Of a stretch of 64,000 nt of DNA, positions 24,756-32,740 are shown piece by piece. The notes below the pieces were generated by a model, which saw only the letters and a program-made list of their open reading frames with translations, was not told where the DNA came from and ran no database searches. The stretch lies in contig NZ_CP152412.1 of the NCBI RefSeq assembly GCF_038957035.1, positions 3,034,501-3,098,500 on the forward strand, read 5' to 3'. The stretch's first letter is position 1. Every line of letters starts with the position of its first letter. The translations under genes and the position numbers were made by a program. Source of the DNA: Bradyrhizobium sp. B097. GTDB taxonomy: Bacteria > Pseudomonadota > Alphaproteobacteria > Rhizobiales > Xanthobacteraceae.

Positions 24756-25096
24756 GTCCGTGCCAGCGAATTGTGCCGGGCGGATTCCGCCTATTGATGC
24801 TGGATTTCGCGCATAACAAAAAAAGTTGCGATTTCGCTCTTGGGCAAGACTCGGCCGGCGCAATCGGGTCTGCTTATCGGTGCGTCGCCGTCCGGCAGCC
24901 GGAAAATGCCTGACAGATCAGCGTCGGGGTTTCCCAGCCGTTTCAAAGCCGGGCGGGCGTCAGCGAGCCGTCATCCGGTTCGGCATGCCCAGCAGCGAAG
25001 TCGGGTCCTTACCCGGCCGGCTTGCGCCCTGGAATAGCCAGCCCTAGCTTGCCGCGCGGCGCGACGCTTGCGCCAACATAGACTTGGGAGAAGGAA
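24756..25096 (+). other. intergenic region before pqqA
   Basis: The 341 bases between lanM and pqqA hold no convincing reading frame. There is an A-tract (acaaaaaaag at 24816-24825) and several short GC-rich inverted repeats. The pqqA promoter probably lies here; no consensus boxes or known riboswitch could be identified by eye. The ribosome binding site ggagaagga is at 25087-25095. Confidence 0.5.
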
Positions 25097-25177
25097 ATGG
25101 CCTGGAAAACACCGAAGATCGTCGAAGTGCCGGTCGGCATGGAAATCAACATGTACGCCTGCGCAGCGCGCAAATAA
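25097..25177 (+). CDS. pqqA: coenzyme PQQ precursor peptide PqqA
   Basis: A 26-residue peptide, MAWKTPKIVEVPVGMEINMY, then ACAARK. It carries the invariant Glu16 and Tyr20 in the E-x3-Y arrangement that PqqE cross-links to build pyrroloquinoline quinone; the VGME core and the length are normal for PqqA. ggagaagga is placed immediately before the ATG. A strong hairpin follows 23 bases after the stop. The biosynthesis genes pqqB, C, D and E are not next to it and not in the window, so this copy is detached. It supplies the cofactor for the two PQQ dehydrogenases in the window. Confidence 0.92.
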   Translation: MAWKTPKIVEVPVGMEINMYACAARK

Positions 25178-25200
25178 TCCGAGACAAGTAACGCGAGACA

Positions 25201-25244
25201 GCCTGCCCGGCTCGTGCAGCTTGCTGCATCGAGCCGCGGCAGGC
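25201..25244 (+). terminator. hairpin after pqqA
   Basis: Outer arms GCCTGCC (25201-25207) and GGCAGGC (25238-25244) pair, and within them GGCTCG-TGCAG pairs with CTGCA-(T)CGAGCC. A short GTCTTTC follows. The long stem may terminate or stabilise the very short pqqA transcript, as expected for a highly expressed peptide gene. The region from there to 25384 shows nothing else. Confidence 0.7.
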
Positions 25245-25384
25245 GTCTTTCGCGGCCGCGACGCTGCCGCTCGAATTTCCCGCAGATCCTTCCCACAACA
25301 GGTTGAAATCGAGACCACCTGCGCGATTGGCGGGCCGTCCTGCTTTGTCCTACAGTGCGGCTTGAGGCGGTGGGTCCGGGGACG

Positions 25385-26269
25385 ATGAATTTCGAAATCA
25401 TGCGAGGGCGTTGGGTGGGCGTGCTGTGCGCGGCGATTGCTGGCGTCGCAGCGGTGCTGCCGCTCGGCGCCTACGCCGCGGGTTTTGATACCGAGCACAT
25501 CTTCGGCTTCATGATCGGGTCCGATGTGGGCGACGTCGGCGAGCGGGAATTCCAGAGCCAGAGCACCGGGCGCTTTGCCAAGGATGGCGGCCGCTACCGC
25601 GCGCTCAATCAGGAAATGGAGATCGAACTCGTTCCGGCGCCGAATTTCCGTGTCGAGCTCGGCACGTCGTTCAGCGCGTACGATATCAATCGCGTCCCGG
25701 GCTTTGACGATCGCCGCCAATTGTCGTGGCAGAGCGTCTCGGTCGATTTCCGCTATCGCTTTCTCGATCGCGAGGCGGCGCCCTTCGGCATGACGGTGGC
25801 GTTGGAGACACGCGCCGGCCGCGTCGACGAGACGACGGCTGCGGCAGTCCGCAGCTACGGGACCGAACTCACGGTGGCGTTCGACCGCGAGGTGATCCCG
25901 AATTTTGTAGTGGCGGCCCTCAACGTCAGCTATGAGCCGGAATGGACTCGCATCCCACGCAACGGCACAGCAGAGCAGGATGCCACGATCGGTGTCGCAT
26001 TAGGCCTGATGGCCAAGGTGAGGCCCGATATCCTGATCGGCGGCGAAGCGCGCTATTTCAGGAAGTATGAGGGGATCGGTCTGGATGAACTGTCCGGGCA
26101 GGCGCTGTTCATCGGTCCCACCGCCTATTTCCAGCTCTCGGAGCGCTCACGCCTGACCGCGACCTGGAGCGTCCAGGCCTGGGGGCAGCGGGCCGGCAGC
26201 TATGCCGCCCTCGACCTGGTCAATTTCGAGCGTCACCAGGCCCGGCTGGTGTACGGTCTGAATTTCTAG
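25385..26269 (+). CDS. predicted outer-membrane beta-barrel protein, 294 aa
   Basis: A signal peptide (VGVLCAAIAGVAAVLPLGAY) ends near AYAAG. The mature protein is made of alternating, amphipathic strands (QLSWQSVSVDFRYRFL, AVRSYGTELTVAFDREV, SRLTATWSVQAWG) and ends in aromatic Phe (YGLNF), the usual barrel recognition signal. I do not recognise the family; the pattern suggests a 10-14 strand barrel. A transport or sensing role in the envelope is possible. Start at ATG 25385; the frame extends to a TTG-type start 30 bases upstream. It follows pqqA by about 200 bases but is separated by the hairpin. Confidence 0.65.
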   Translation: MNFEIMRGRWVGVLCAAIAGVAAVLPLGAYAAGFDTEHIFGFMIGSDVGDVGEREFQSQSTGRFAKDGGRYRALNQEMEIELVPAPNFRVELGTSFSAYDINRVPGFDDRRQLSWQSVSVDFRYRFLDREAAPFGMTVALETRAGRVDETTAAAVRSYGTELTVAFDREVIPNFVVAALNVSYEPEWTRIPRNGTAEQDATIGVALGLMAKVRPDILIGGEARYFRKYEGIGLDELSGQALFIGPTAYFQLSERSRLTATWSVQAWGQRAGSYAALDLVNFERHQARLVYGLNF

Positions 26270-26273
26270 AGCC

Positions 26274-26309
26274 GGGTTCCCAAGGCCCTGTCACGGGCCT
26301 GTGAAACCC
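26274..26309 (+). terminator. hairpin after the beta-barrel gene
   Basis: GGGTT/AACCC and AGGCCC/GGGCCT form a nested, imperfect stem directly after the stop codon at 26269. No clear T-run follows; a weak terminator is the likeliest reading. Confidence 0.35.
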
Positions 26310-26372
26310 TGACCTGGCTGATTACGTATTCCGTCGTGCTACCTACTTCGTGAGCACGCCTAGGGATCGCGC

Positions 26373-26609
26373 ATGAACCCGATTGATCTGATCGTCACTG
26401 TATGTGCCGTGCTGTCGCCCGCCACCTGCGAGGAGCAGCATCTGGTGTTCAACTGGAGCGGTTCGCTGCAGCAATGCGCCATGGCCGCGCCGCCTTACAT
26501 CGCACAATGGGTCGGCGAACATCCGAAATGGACCGCGGTGCGATGGCGCTGCGAATATCCGCACACCAACGATCGCGCCGGCGCGGACGGTAAACCGCCG
26601 GCGGGCTAG
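26373..26609 (+). CDS. small hypothetical protein, 78 aa
   Basis: A short protein beginning MNPIDLIVTVCAVLSPATCE, with a weakly hydrophobic N-terminus and four Cys (CAV, TCEE, QQCAM, RCEYP), probably disulfide-bonded in the periplasm. The WSGSLQQCAM, then WTAVRWRCEYP, pattern recurs in orphan Bradyrhizobium and Rhodopseudomonas proteins. No function is known. It meets the next gene tail to tail with three bases between. Confidence 0.6.
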   Translation: MNPIDLIVTVCAVLSPATCEEQHLVFNWSGSLQQCAMAAPPYIAQWVGEHPKWTAVRWRCEYPHTNDRAGADGKPPAG

Positions 26610-26612
26610 CTG

Positions 26613-26966
26613 CTATTTGTTGCAGTCCTTCAGATCCTTGTCGGACACCGAAAACACGGCATCGGCCTTGATCTCGATGTCGCGAACGAAGCACTGCCTG
26701 GCGCTGCTGTAGCCGACCTTGGCATCGTAGCGGCCGGGCTCGACGCCGGTGATCCGCAAGCGTTCGTCGTGGTCGACTTCCTTGTCCTTGTCGTTGAGCG
26801 TCTGGTTCTGACCCCACTCGTTCTTGCCCGCCGGCGACAGCTCGAAGCTCGAAATCGTAGCGCTGGTCAGATTCCACAGCCGGATGCCCTTGCCCTTGCT
26901 TTGGGCGAGCGCTGCCGCCGGCAGGACAAGCAACGCAACACCAATAGCGATCAATGCACGCGGCAT
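26613..26966 (-). CDS. periplasmic hypothetical protein, 117 aa
   Basis: A signal peptide (LIAIGVALLVLPAAALAQ) followed by a compact beta-rich domain (IRLWNLTSATISSFELSPAG, then YDAKVGYSSARQCFVRDIEI). Two Cys near the end could be linked. Similar small proteins occur beside quinoprotein and metal genes, but I know no function. It starts at ATG 26966 and lies upstream of nothing on its own strand, with the ABC operon 41 bases further along the window on the same strand reading toward it. It may be the last gene of that operon. Confidence 0.6.
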   Translation of the reverse strand: MPRALIAIGVALLVLPAAALAQSKGKGIRLWNLTSATISSFELSPAGKNEWGQNQTLNDKDKEVDHDERLRITGVEPGRYDAKVGYSSARQCFVRDIEIKADAVFSVSDKDLKDCNK

Positions 26967-27007
26967 CCAACCTCTCCCTTACGCTTTCGTGCAAGGATGA
27001 CGGCGTC

Positions 27008-27718
27008 TCACATATTTGCAAGGTCCAACTGTGAGAGCCGCCGCTTGATTTCGTCGATCTCCGGCTCGCCGCGCACCGCGCGCGGCGCGGCGATGGTTTC
27101 GACGTGAAGGATTCGAGCCGGTCGCGGCGACAGGAAGAACAGGCGGTCGCCGAGGCGGACTGCATCGTCGAGATCGTGGGTGACCAGCAGCGTCATCATC
27201 TTGCGGCTGGCTACCAGTATGGCGATCTGGTCGCGCAGCCGCCCCGCAAGTGCATTGTCGAGCGAAGCCAGCGGCTCGTCGAGGATGAGGAAATCCGGCT
27301 CGATGGCGAAGGCGCGGGCGAGCGCGACGCGGCGGGCGAGGCCGAGCGACAGCTCACCGGGAAAATGGTTGCGGTGCACGCTCAATTCGAGCACCTCGAA
27401 CAGCGCCGACAGCGTGCCGCCGTCGACATGCGGTGCGGCGATCCGCACATTCTCCTCAACGGTGCGCCAGGGCAACAGCCGCGGCTCCTGAAACACCATG
27501 CCGAGGCGCATGCCGGCGGAGCGCGCGACATGGCCCTGGTAGTTGGCGTCGAGCCCGGCGAGAATCCGCAGCAGGGTGCTCTTGCCGCAGCCCGACGGGC
27601 CGAACAGCACGCCAACCTCGCCGGCGTTCAACGTGAAGGTGACGTTGTCGAGCACGTCGTGCCGCTTTCCGGCCGCACTCGCAAAGCTCTTGCCTGTGAT
27701 ATTGACCTCAAGCTGCAC
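27008..27718 (-). CDS. ABC transporter ATP-binding protein, NitT/TauT type
   Basis: A 236-residue ATPase with Walker A GPSGCGKS (residues 40-47), Q-loop VFQEPRLLPW, and Walker B FLILDEPLASLD. The signature motif reads LSLGLARRVALARA rather than LSGGQ-type, an unusual change that may affect ATP turnover. The layout matches SsuB/TauB/NrtD ATPases driving import of nitrate, sulfonates, thiamine precursors and similar. GTG 27718 overlaps the permease stop by 11 bases. Operon order: binding protein, permease, ATPase. Confidence 0.85.
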   Translation of the reverse strand: MQLEVNITGKSFASAAGKRHDVLDNVTFTLNAGEVGVLFGPSGCGKSTLLRILAGLDANYQGHVARSAGMRLGMVFQEPRLLPWRTVEENVRIAAPHVDGGTLSALFEVLELSVHRNHFPGELSLGLARRVALARAFAIEPDFLILDEPLASLDNALAGRLRDQIAILVASRKMMTLLVTHDLDDAVRLGDRLFFLSPRPARILHVETIAAPRAVRGEPEIDEIKRRLSQLDLANM

Positions 27719-28445
27719 GGAGCCGCCACCGCGTTAGCCTGGTTTCAAACGGCTGCACCAGCAGGGTCTCGATGACGAGCACGACACCGGCAAAGCTCAG
27801 CGAGTAAGCGAGCAGCAACGGGATGTCGAACAGCTGGAAGGCGACCCCGATCTCGAAGCCGACGCCGTTGGGGCGGCCCAGATATTCGGCGACCAGCACG
27901 ATCTTCCAAACCAGCGACAGCCCGGAGCGCGCAGCGGCCGCGATGTAGGGCGCAAGCTGCGGCAGGACCACATGCCGGAACGCGCGACCGCGCGGCAAGG
28001 CAAACGCCGTTGCCATCTCGTCGAGTGCAGGGTCGAGCGCGCGGGCCCCCTCGCGCAGGGTAACGACGGCGGTCGGCAGCTTGTTGATGGCGATGGCCGT
28101 GATCGCGGCGACCTCGGTCAGCCCGGCCCAGATATAGGCCAGCACGATGACGACCAGCGCCGGCAGGTTGAGCAGCAGGATCAGCCAGGGGTCGCCAAGG
28201 CGATTGGCAAGCGACACGCGGCCCATCAGATAGCCGATCGCCGAGCCGAGCGCCATGGCGAGGGTGAAGGCCAGCGCGACACGCGCCAGCGTTGCGCCGA
28301 GATTGACGAACAGCGCGCCCGATCGCGCTTCGGCTATGAGGACCGACAGCACCGCCGGCGGCGCCGGCAGCTTGGCATCGCCGATCAACAGCGAGGCAAT
28401 CCACCAGGTCCCGATGAACAGCGCGAATGACAGGAGGCGCAGCAC
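27708..28445 (-). CDS. ABC transporter permease, NitT/TauT type
   Basis: A 245-residue inner-membrane protein with about six helices and the binding-protein-dependent permease EAA-like motif (REGARALDPALDEMATAFAL, about residues 125-145). The GTG start at 28445 follows the binding protein stop by two bases (gggag site). The substrate is not predictable from the permease. Confidence 0.85.
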   Translation of the reverse strand: MLRLLSFALFIGTWWIASLLIGDAKLPAPPAVLSVLIAEARSGALFVNLGATLARVALAFTLAMALGSAIGYLMGRVSLANRLGDPWLILLLNLPALVVIVLAYIWAGLTEVAAITAIAINKLPTAVVTLREGARALDPALDEMATAFALPRGRAFRHVVLPQLAPYIAAAARSGLSLVWKIVLVAEYLGRPNGVGFEIGVAFQLFDIPLLLAYSLSFAGVVLVIETLLVQPFETRLTRWRLRAA

Positions 28446-28447
28446 CG

Positions 28448-29428
28448 CTAGTCTCCCGGGATCGCTTGATAGAACGTGCCGGGATCGAGCTCGGTCGCGG
28501 TGCCGACGAGATCGCGGCCGCCGAGCTGCGCCAGCACCCGGTAGAGCACGCGAGCATCAGCCTCTTCGTCAGCGATCGGACGGCGCGGGATGCCCTCGCG
28601 GTAGCGGTCGCGATAAGCGCGCAGCGTCGCCGCATCCTGCGCACCGGTCAGCGGCGCAATCGTGTCCCATTCGGCATCCGAGGTCGCCAGAATCTCTTTC
28701 GCGGCGCGCGTCACGGCGATGAAGCGGGCCACCAGATCCTTGTTGGCATTGGCCCAGGCTTCGTCGAACACGTAGCCGATCATCGCGATGCGGCCCTTGC
28801 TGCCGAGCTTATGCAGGACCTCCTCCATGCCGGCGAGCCGGCGAAAGCCCTTGGCTTCAAGCGCCGCGCAGAAATTCCAGTAGTTAAGCGTCGCGTCCAT
28901 CTCGCCACCGAGGGCCTTGGCGGCCAGCAGCGGCGGTGCGCCGTAGACGATGGTCGCCTGCGACTTTAGGTCGACGCCATCCTGCCTCAATGCGGCCTGC
29001 AGCAGCAGCCAGTTCTTGTCGATCGCACCGCCGGCAATGGCGAGCTTGCGCCCCTTGAGGTCCGCCAGCGTCTTGAGCGGCGAGGCGGCCGGGACCATTA
29101 CGGCTCCCAGCGCGCTTGAATAGGGATAGAATTGCAGCTTGGCGCCGAGCGAGCGTTCGCGCGACACCCAGGGCCAGTCGGATACCATGACGTCGGCCGA
29201 GCCGGAGCGCAGCGCGATCTTGCCGGCCTCGGGGCTGGCGAGCTCGACGACATCGATCGACAGATTGGCCTTCTTGTCGAGACCATGGGAGCGAATGACG
29301 GCCAGTTCCCAGGCCAGCGTTCCGGTCTTCTGCGCTGCAACGCGGATGGTCTCCGCGTTACACGAGGTGCCGAACTGCATGACCGCCAGAACTGCCGCAG
29401 CCAACACCGTGCGTACAGAGATGATCAT
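28448..29428 (-). CDS. ABC transporter substrate-binding protein, NMT1/TauA-like
   Basis: A 326-residue periplasmic binding protein with a signal peptide (AAAVLAVMQFGTSCNAE). The fold pattern is ELASPEAGKIALRSGSADVM, then VSDWPWVSRERSLGAKLQFY, with the two-lobe repeats of NitT/TauT receptors (LKTLADLKGRKLAIAGGAID). Substrate unknown. The first ABC gene of a three-gene minus-strand operon, placed between the pqqA/lanM region and the SoxYZ-like/metallohydrolase pair, so import of a compound linked to alcohol oxidation is plausible. It is not the TroA-like receptor known for lanthanide import. ATG 29428 is preferred; an in-frame GTG lies at 29443. Confidence 0.8.
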   Translation of the reverse strand: MIISVRTVLAAAVLAVMQFGTSCNAETIRVAAQKTGTLAWELAVIRSHGLDKKANLSIDVVELASPEAGKIALRSGSADVMVSDWPWVSRERSLGAKLQFYPYSSALGAVMVPAASPLKTLADLKGRKLAIAGGAIDKNWLLLQAALRQDGVDLKSQATIVYGAPPLLAAKALGGEMDATLNYWNFCAALEAKGFRRLAGMEEVLHKLGSKGRIAMIGYVFDEAWANANKDLVARFIAVTRAAKEILATSDAEWDTIAPLTGAQDAATLRAYRDRYREGIPRRPIADEEADARVLYRVLAQLGGRDLVGTATELDPGTFYQAIPGD

Positions 29429-29514
29429 CGTTTCTTGAGCCACTTCCCCGAATGTTTTCTTTTCTGATCAACATCCATAGCATAGCTTGCGGAAAGAGAA
29501 GAGGAAGCAGGACC

Positions 29515-29871
29515 ATGGCAGGAGCTGGCATGCTACGACCGATTGTCGCCGTCCTGGTGCTCGGCGGGACGGCCGTCAGCGTGCGGGCCCAGGAGATCAA
29601 TGACTATCCGACCTCGGCGCGGGCCGAATATGTGTTCGGCTGCATGAAGTCCAATGGCGAATCCCGGCAGTCGATCGAACAATGTTCCTGCTCGATCGAC
29701 GTGGTCGCCTCGATCATCCCCTATGATCGCTATGTCACCGCCGAGACCGTGCTGAGCATGGCGCAGGTGCGCGGCAATCTGGGCGGCCAGTTCCGCTCAT
29801 CCGAGCAGGCCGCCAATGCGCTCAACGACCTCAGGCGGGCGCAGGCCGAGGCCGAAGTGAGGTGCTTCTAG
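29515..29871 (+). CDS. secreted hypothetical protein in the PQQ region, 118 aa
   Basis: A signal peptide (RPIVAVLVLGGTAVSVRAQE) and a small mature domain with Cys pairs (YVFGCMKSNGESRQSIEQCS and CSIDVV; a last Cys ends the protein). The Cys spacing is constant in similar proteins found near methanol-oxidation genes of rhizobia. No cofactor motif is complete (there is no CxxCH), so a cytochrome is ruled out. ATG 29515 has gaggaag ahead. It is divergent from the ABC operon and convergent with the SoxYZ-like gene. Function unknown. Confidence 0.65.
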   Translation: MAGAGMLRPIVAVLVLGGTAVSVRAQEINDYPTSARAEYVFGCMKSNGESRQSIEQCSCSIDVVASIIPYDRYVTAETVLSMAQVRGNLGGQFRSSEQAANALNDLRRAQAEAEVRCF

Positions 29872-29896
29872 CGTTGATCGAGAGATCGCGAACGCG

Positions 29897-30721
29897 TCAG
29901 GTCCCGGGGTTCTCGACCTTCCATTCGTGGTCGAAGACGTGCCCGTCGGTGTCCTTGGCCTCGGCACGGAAATGCTTGGCGCCATTCGAGACGTAAGTGA
30001 AGCGGATATTAGGGTCCTCGGAAATCGAGATCCCGCCCTCCATCGTGAGCACCGGACTGCCATCCTGCCAGATGTGCAGCTCATTGACGAAGAAGGCCGG
30101 GATATAGAGCTGCGTGACCTGGTCCATCTGCAGGCCTGAATTATTCGGATGCCCGATCATGATCTGGGCCTCCCGTGTGCTCGTCGCCGGGCCCTGTTCG
30201 GACTTTGTGAATTGCCGGTAGCGCATCTGGCCGAGCCGGTTCTTCGCTTCCTCGACGTTCTTGCCGGCCGGTGCCGAGCAGCCGCCGGATGCTTTCACAT
30301 ACACCTTGCTGACATAGAGCTTGCCGTCGCTGAGCTCCGCGACGGCGTGCACATTGGTGTAGTTGTTAACGCGGACGCGGGTCGAGATCTCGGTGACGTT
30401 GGCGTCCGGTCCCAGCGTGAACTTCGCGGCCATCGGCGCCGGGTTCTCGTCGATCACAAGCGTGATCGCGACGACGCGGAGGCTATCGCTCGGCTGCAGC
30501 TTGGTGCGCAGCGTCACCGGAACGATCGCGGCATCCTCCGCGCGCGCCGGCATCTCGATGCCGATGATATCGTTGCCGTCATTCATCGGACGATTGCTGA
30601 AGATGTCTTGGACGAGGCCGGGCCAGGGATCATAGGTCTCCGCCGCGGGCGCAGCGGGTGTCCCCAGCGCGATCGCAAGCAGGCTGGCGATGCAAAGCAG
30701 GCGGGCGCGATGTCCAGTCAT
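29897..30721 (-). CDS. quinoprotein dehydrogenase-associated SoxYZ-like carrier
   Basis: A 274-residue exported protein combining a SoxY-like part (about residues 30-155) and a SoxZ-like part (about 180-274). The SoxY part contains the GGC sulfur-carrier motif (KASGGCSAPAG, Cys148) but, unlike SoxY, in mid-protein because SoxZ is fused. Such fused carriers are known only next to PQQ dehydrogenases and are of unknown reaction. A signal peptide (LLCIASLLAIALGTPAAPAA) is present. It follows the metallohydrolase gene by 43 bases, and the two probably act together. Confidence 0.85.
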   Translation of the reverse strand: MTGHRARLLCIASLLAIALGTPAAPAAETYDPWPGLVQDIFSNRPMNDGNDIIGIEMPARAEDAAIVPVTLRTKLQPSDSLRVVAITLVIDENPAPMAAKFTLGPDANVTEISTRVRVNNYTNVHAVAELSDGKLYVSKVYVKASGGCSAPAGKNVEEAKNRLGQMRYRQFTKSEQGPATSTREAQIMIGHPNNSGLQMDQVTQLYIPAFFVNELHIWQDGSPVLTMEGGISISEDPNIRFTYVSNGAKHFRAEAKDTDGHVFDHEWKVENPGT

Positions 30722-30764
30722 GTTCGCGATATCCTATGCAGCCGCGTCATTATAGGACGAACAG

Positions 30765-31691
30765 CTACTCCCATTCAATTTCCGAGAATGCTGCAGTTGC
30801 GTTGCGGGCGTTGTAATCGTCAAACAATTGCCAGCGCGGCCGCTCGGCTGCCGCGGCATGCTCCGCCGCAACCGTGATCGGCTTGCCGCTTGCGACCAGC
30901 GTGCGGACGTCCGCGGCCAGCGTCTCAAGATAACGCCGCTCGTCGGCAAGCGCTGCAGGCCACGCACTCACGGGTCCGTGACCGGGAACCACGCGCTCGG
31001 CGGGAATAGCCTGGAGCTCGTCGAGCGCACGCAGCCAGCCCTTGAGGCTGCCGTCGACCACCGGAATATGCTCGAGGAACACCAGATCGCCGGCGAACAG
31101 GGTGCCGGTGCGCTCATCGAAGACGGTGAGGTCGTTGTCGCTGTGGGCGGGTGGCCATGCCTTCAAGGTGAGGGTCCGTCCGCCGAGGTCGAGCTTCAGC
31201 GTGTCCGTGACCAGCACGGTCGGCGGAATGATGCGGACCTCGTCGATCAACGCATCGCCCATGGTCCGGCGAAAGCCGTCGAGATAGAATTGCCCGCGCG
31301 TCGCCAGCGCGCGGGGCAGGGCCTTGTGGCCGACGACGCTGGTCCCGTCAGCCGCGAACGCCGCGTTGCCGAAGCTATGATCCGGATGCGCGTGGGTATT
31401 GATCACATAGCGGATCGGTTTGTCGCTATGGCTGCGCACCGCGGCGAGGAATTGCCGTCCTTCGCGGACACTGCCGCCGGTGTCGATGACGGCGACGGCG
31501 CTGTCGCCGACCACGAAGCCGACATTGGCGATGGCGCCTTCGTTGTTGCGCGTCATCAATGCAGTGACCCCGGTGTGAACGAATATTCCGGGCGCGACTT
31601 CGCTCACAGGCAATTCCGCCTCTTGAGCCCGCGCTATGGTTGGCGCCCAAAGCATCAGGAGCAGCGCAAGCACCGAACCGCCATGAGCCAT
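30765..31691 (-). CDS. quinoprotein relay system zinc metallohydrolase (MBL fold)
   Basis: A 308-residue exported metallo-beta-lactamase-fold protein. The zinc motif is H100-A-H102-P-D104-H105 ([14 protein letters not shown]), with further metal ligands ([15 protein letters not shown]). The family, second of two quinoprotein relay hydrolases, accompanies the SoxYZ-like carrier and may remove or attach a group on its Cys. The start at ATG 31691 gives the signal peptide ([18 protein letters not shown]). It is divergent from the XoxJ gene at 31859, and the 167-base gap probably holds both promoters. Confidence 0.85.
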   Translation of the reverse strand: MAHGGSVLALLLMLWAPTIARAQEAELPVSEVAPGIFVHTGVTALMTRNNEGAIANVGFVVGDSAVAVIDTGGSVREGRQFLAAVRSHSDKPIRYVINTHAHPDHSFGNAAFAADGTSVVGHKALPRALATRGQFYLDGFRRTMGDALIDEVRIIPPTVLVTDTLKLDLGGRTLTLKAWPPAHSDNDLTVFDERTGTLFAGDLVFLEHIPVVDGSLKGWLRALDELQAIPAERVVPGHGPVSAWPAALADERRYLETLAADVRTLVASGKPITVAAEHAAAAERPRWQLFDDYNARNATAAFSEIEWE

Positions 31692-31858
31692 GTTTCCGCC
31701 TCAGTTTTTCCGGGACGCGCGATCGATGTCGTCGCGCTCCAGTTTGCGCTGCAACAAGCAACGCGGCACCGTCGCGATCATTATCCCTGTTGCACGTCAT
31801 GGTGCGCCGGGCAATCGGTGGATGGCGGCAATCCGTCCGATCAAGAGGAGACCGCGCA

Positions 31859-32740
31859 ATGAGAGTTATCGGATGCCGTCCTGTTCTGCTCGCGCTTGCC
31901 GGCTTCATCGTCTGTTTCGCCGGCCGCGACATCGCGCGTGCGCAGGTCAACGAGCAGGGCGAACTCTCCATCGAGCTGGTCGATCCCAAGGTGCTTCGCA
32001 TCTGCGCCGATCCGCGCAACCTGCCGTTCTCGAATGACAAGGGCGAGGGCTTTGAGAACAAGATCGGCGAGCTGTTCGCCGAGAAGCTGCAAAAGAAGCT
32101 CGACTATATGTATTTCCCGCAGGCGACCGGCTTCGTGCGGGTCACGCTCGGCTCGCATCGCTGCGATGTGATCATGGGCTTTCCGCAAGGCGACGACCTC
32201 GCGCAAGGGACCAATCCGTATTACCGCACGGCCTATGCGATCGTCGCCAAGCCGGGCAGTGGACTGGATGAAGTCACGACGCTCGAGGATGAGCGGCTGA
32301 AGGGCAAGCATATCGGCATCGTCGCTGGAACGCCGCCCGCGACCAACATGGCCATCAACGGCCTGATGACCAATGCGAAGCCTTATCCGCTGATGATCGA
32401 TACGCGCTACGATTCATCGGCCGAGGCGATGATGAACGACCTTGAAAAGGGCGAGATCGACGCCGGCATCCTTTGGGGGCCGATGGCGGGCTTTTATGCC
32501 AAGAAAGCGAATCCGCCGCTCCATGTCACGCCGCTGCTCAAGGAGACCACGGGACCCAAGCTGGTCTATCGCATCGGCATGGGCGTGCGGGCGTCCGACC
32601 AGAACTGGAAGCGGCAGCTCAATCGCCTGATCCAGGAGAACCAGCCGGCGATCAACAAGATCCTGCTCGACTTCGGCGTTCCGCTGCTCGACGAGAACGA
32701 CCGTCCGATCGGGCCGGAGACCGCGACCAAATCGCCATGA
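31859..32740 (+). CDS. xoxJ: quinoprotein dehydrogenase-associated binding protein XoxJ
   Basis: A 293-residue periplasmic protein, a signal peptide (LLALAGFIVCFAGRDIARAQ) followed by the binding-protein fold (LRICADPRNLPFSNDKGEGF, then GYAIVAKPGSG-like elements such as AYAIVAKPGSGLDEVTTLED). The match to XoxJ/MxaJ is good: LRICADPRNLPFSN and GPMAGFYAKKAN are family marks. XoxJ is thought to help activate XoxF. It is first of a two-gene operon; its stop overlaps the C-x3-C-W gene start (ATGA). xoxF itself is 11 kb away. Confidence 0.85.
   Translation: MRVIGCRPVLLALAGFIVCFAGRDIARAQVNEQGELSIELVDPKVLRICADPRNLPFSNDKGEGFENKIGELFAEKLQKKLDYMYFPQATGFVRVTLGSHRCDVIMGFPQGDDLAQGTNPYYRTAYAIVAKPGSGLDEVTTLEDERLKGKHIGIVAGTPPATNMAINGLMTNAKPYPLMIDTRYDSSAEAMMNDLEKGEIDAGILWGPMAGFYAKKANPPLHVTPLLKETTGPKLVYRIGMGVRASDQNWKRQLNRLIQENQPAINKILLDFGVPLLDENDRPIGPETATKSP

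Noticed and set aside
27008..29428. Lanthanide importer (Lut-type)
   Set aside because: The receptor is NMT1/TauA-like rather than TroA-like and no TonB-dependent receptor is present.
29515..29871. Cytochrome c
   Set aside because: Cysteines are present but there is no CxxCH haem site.
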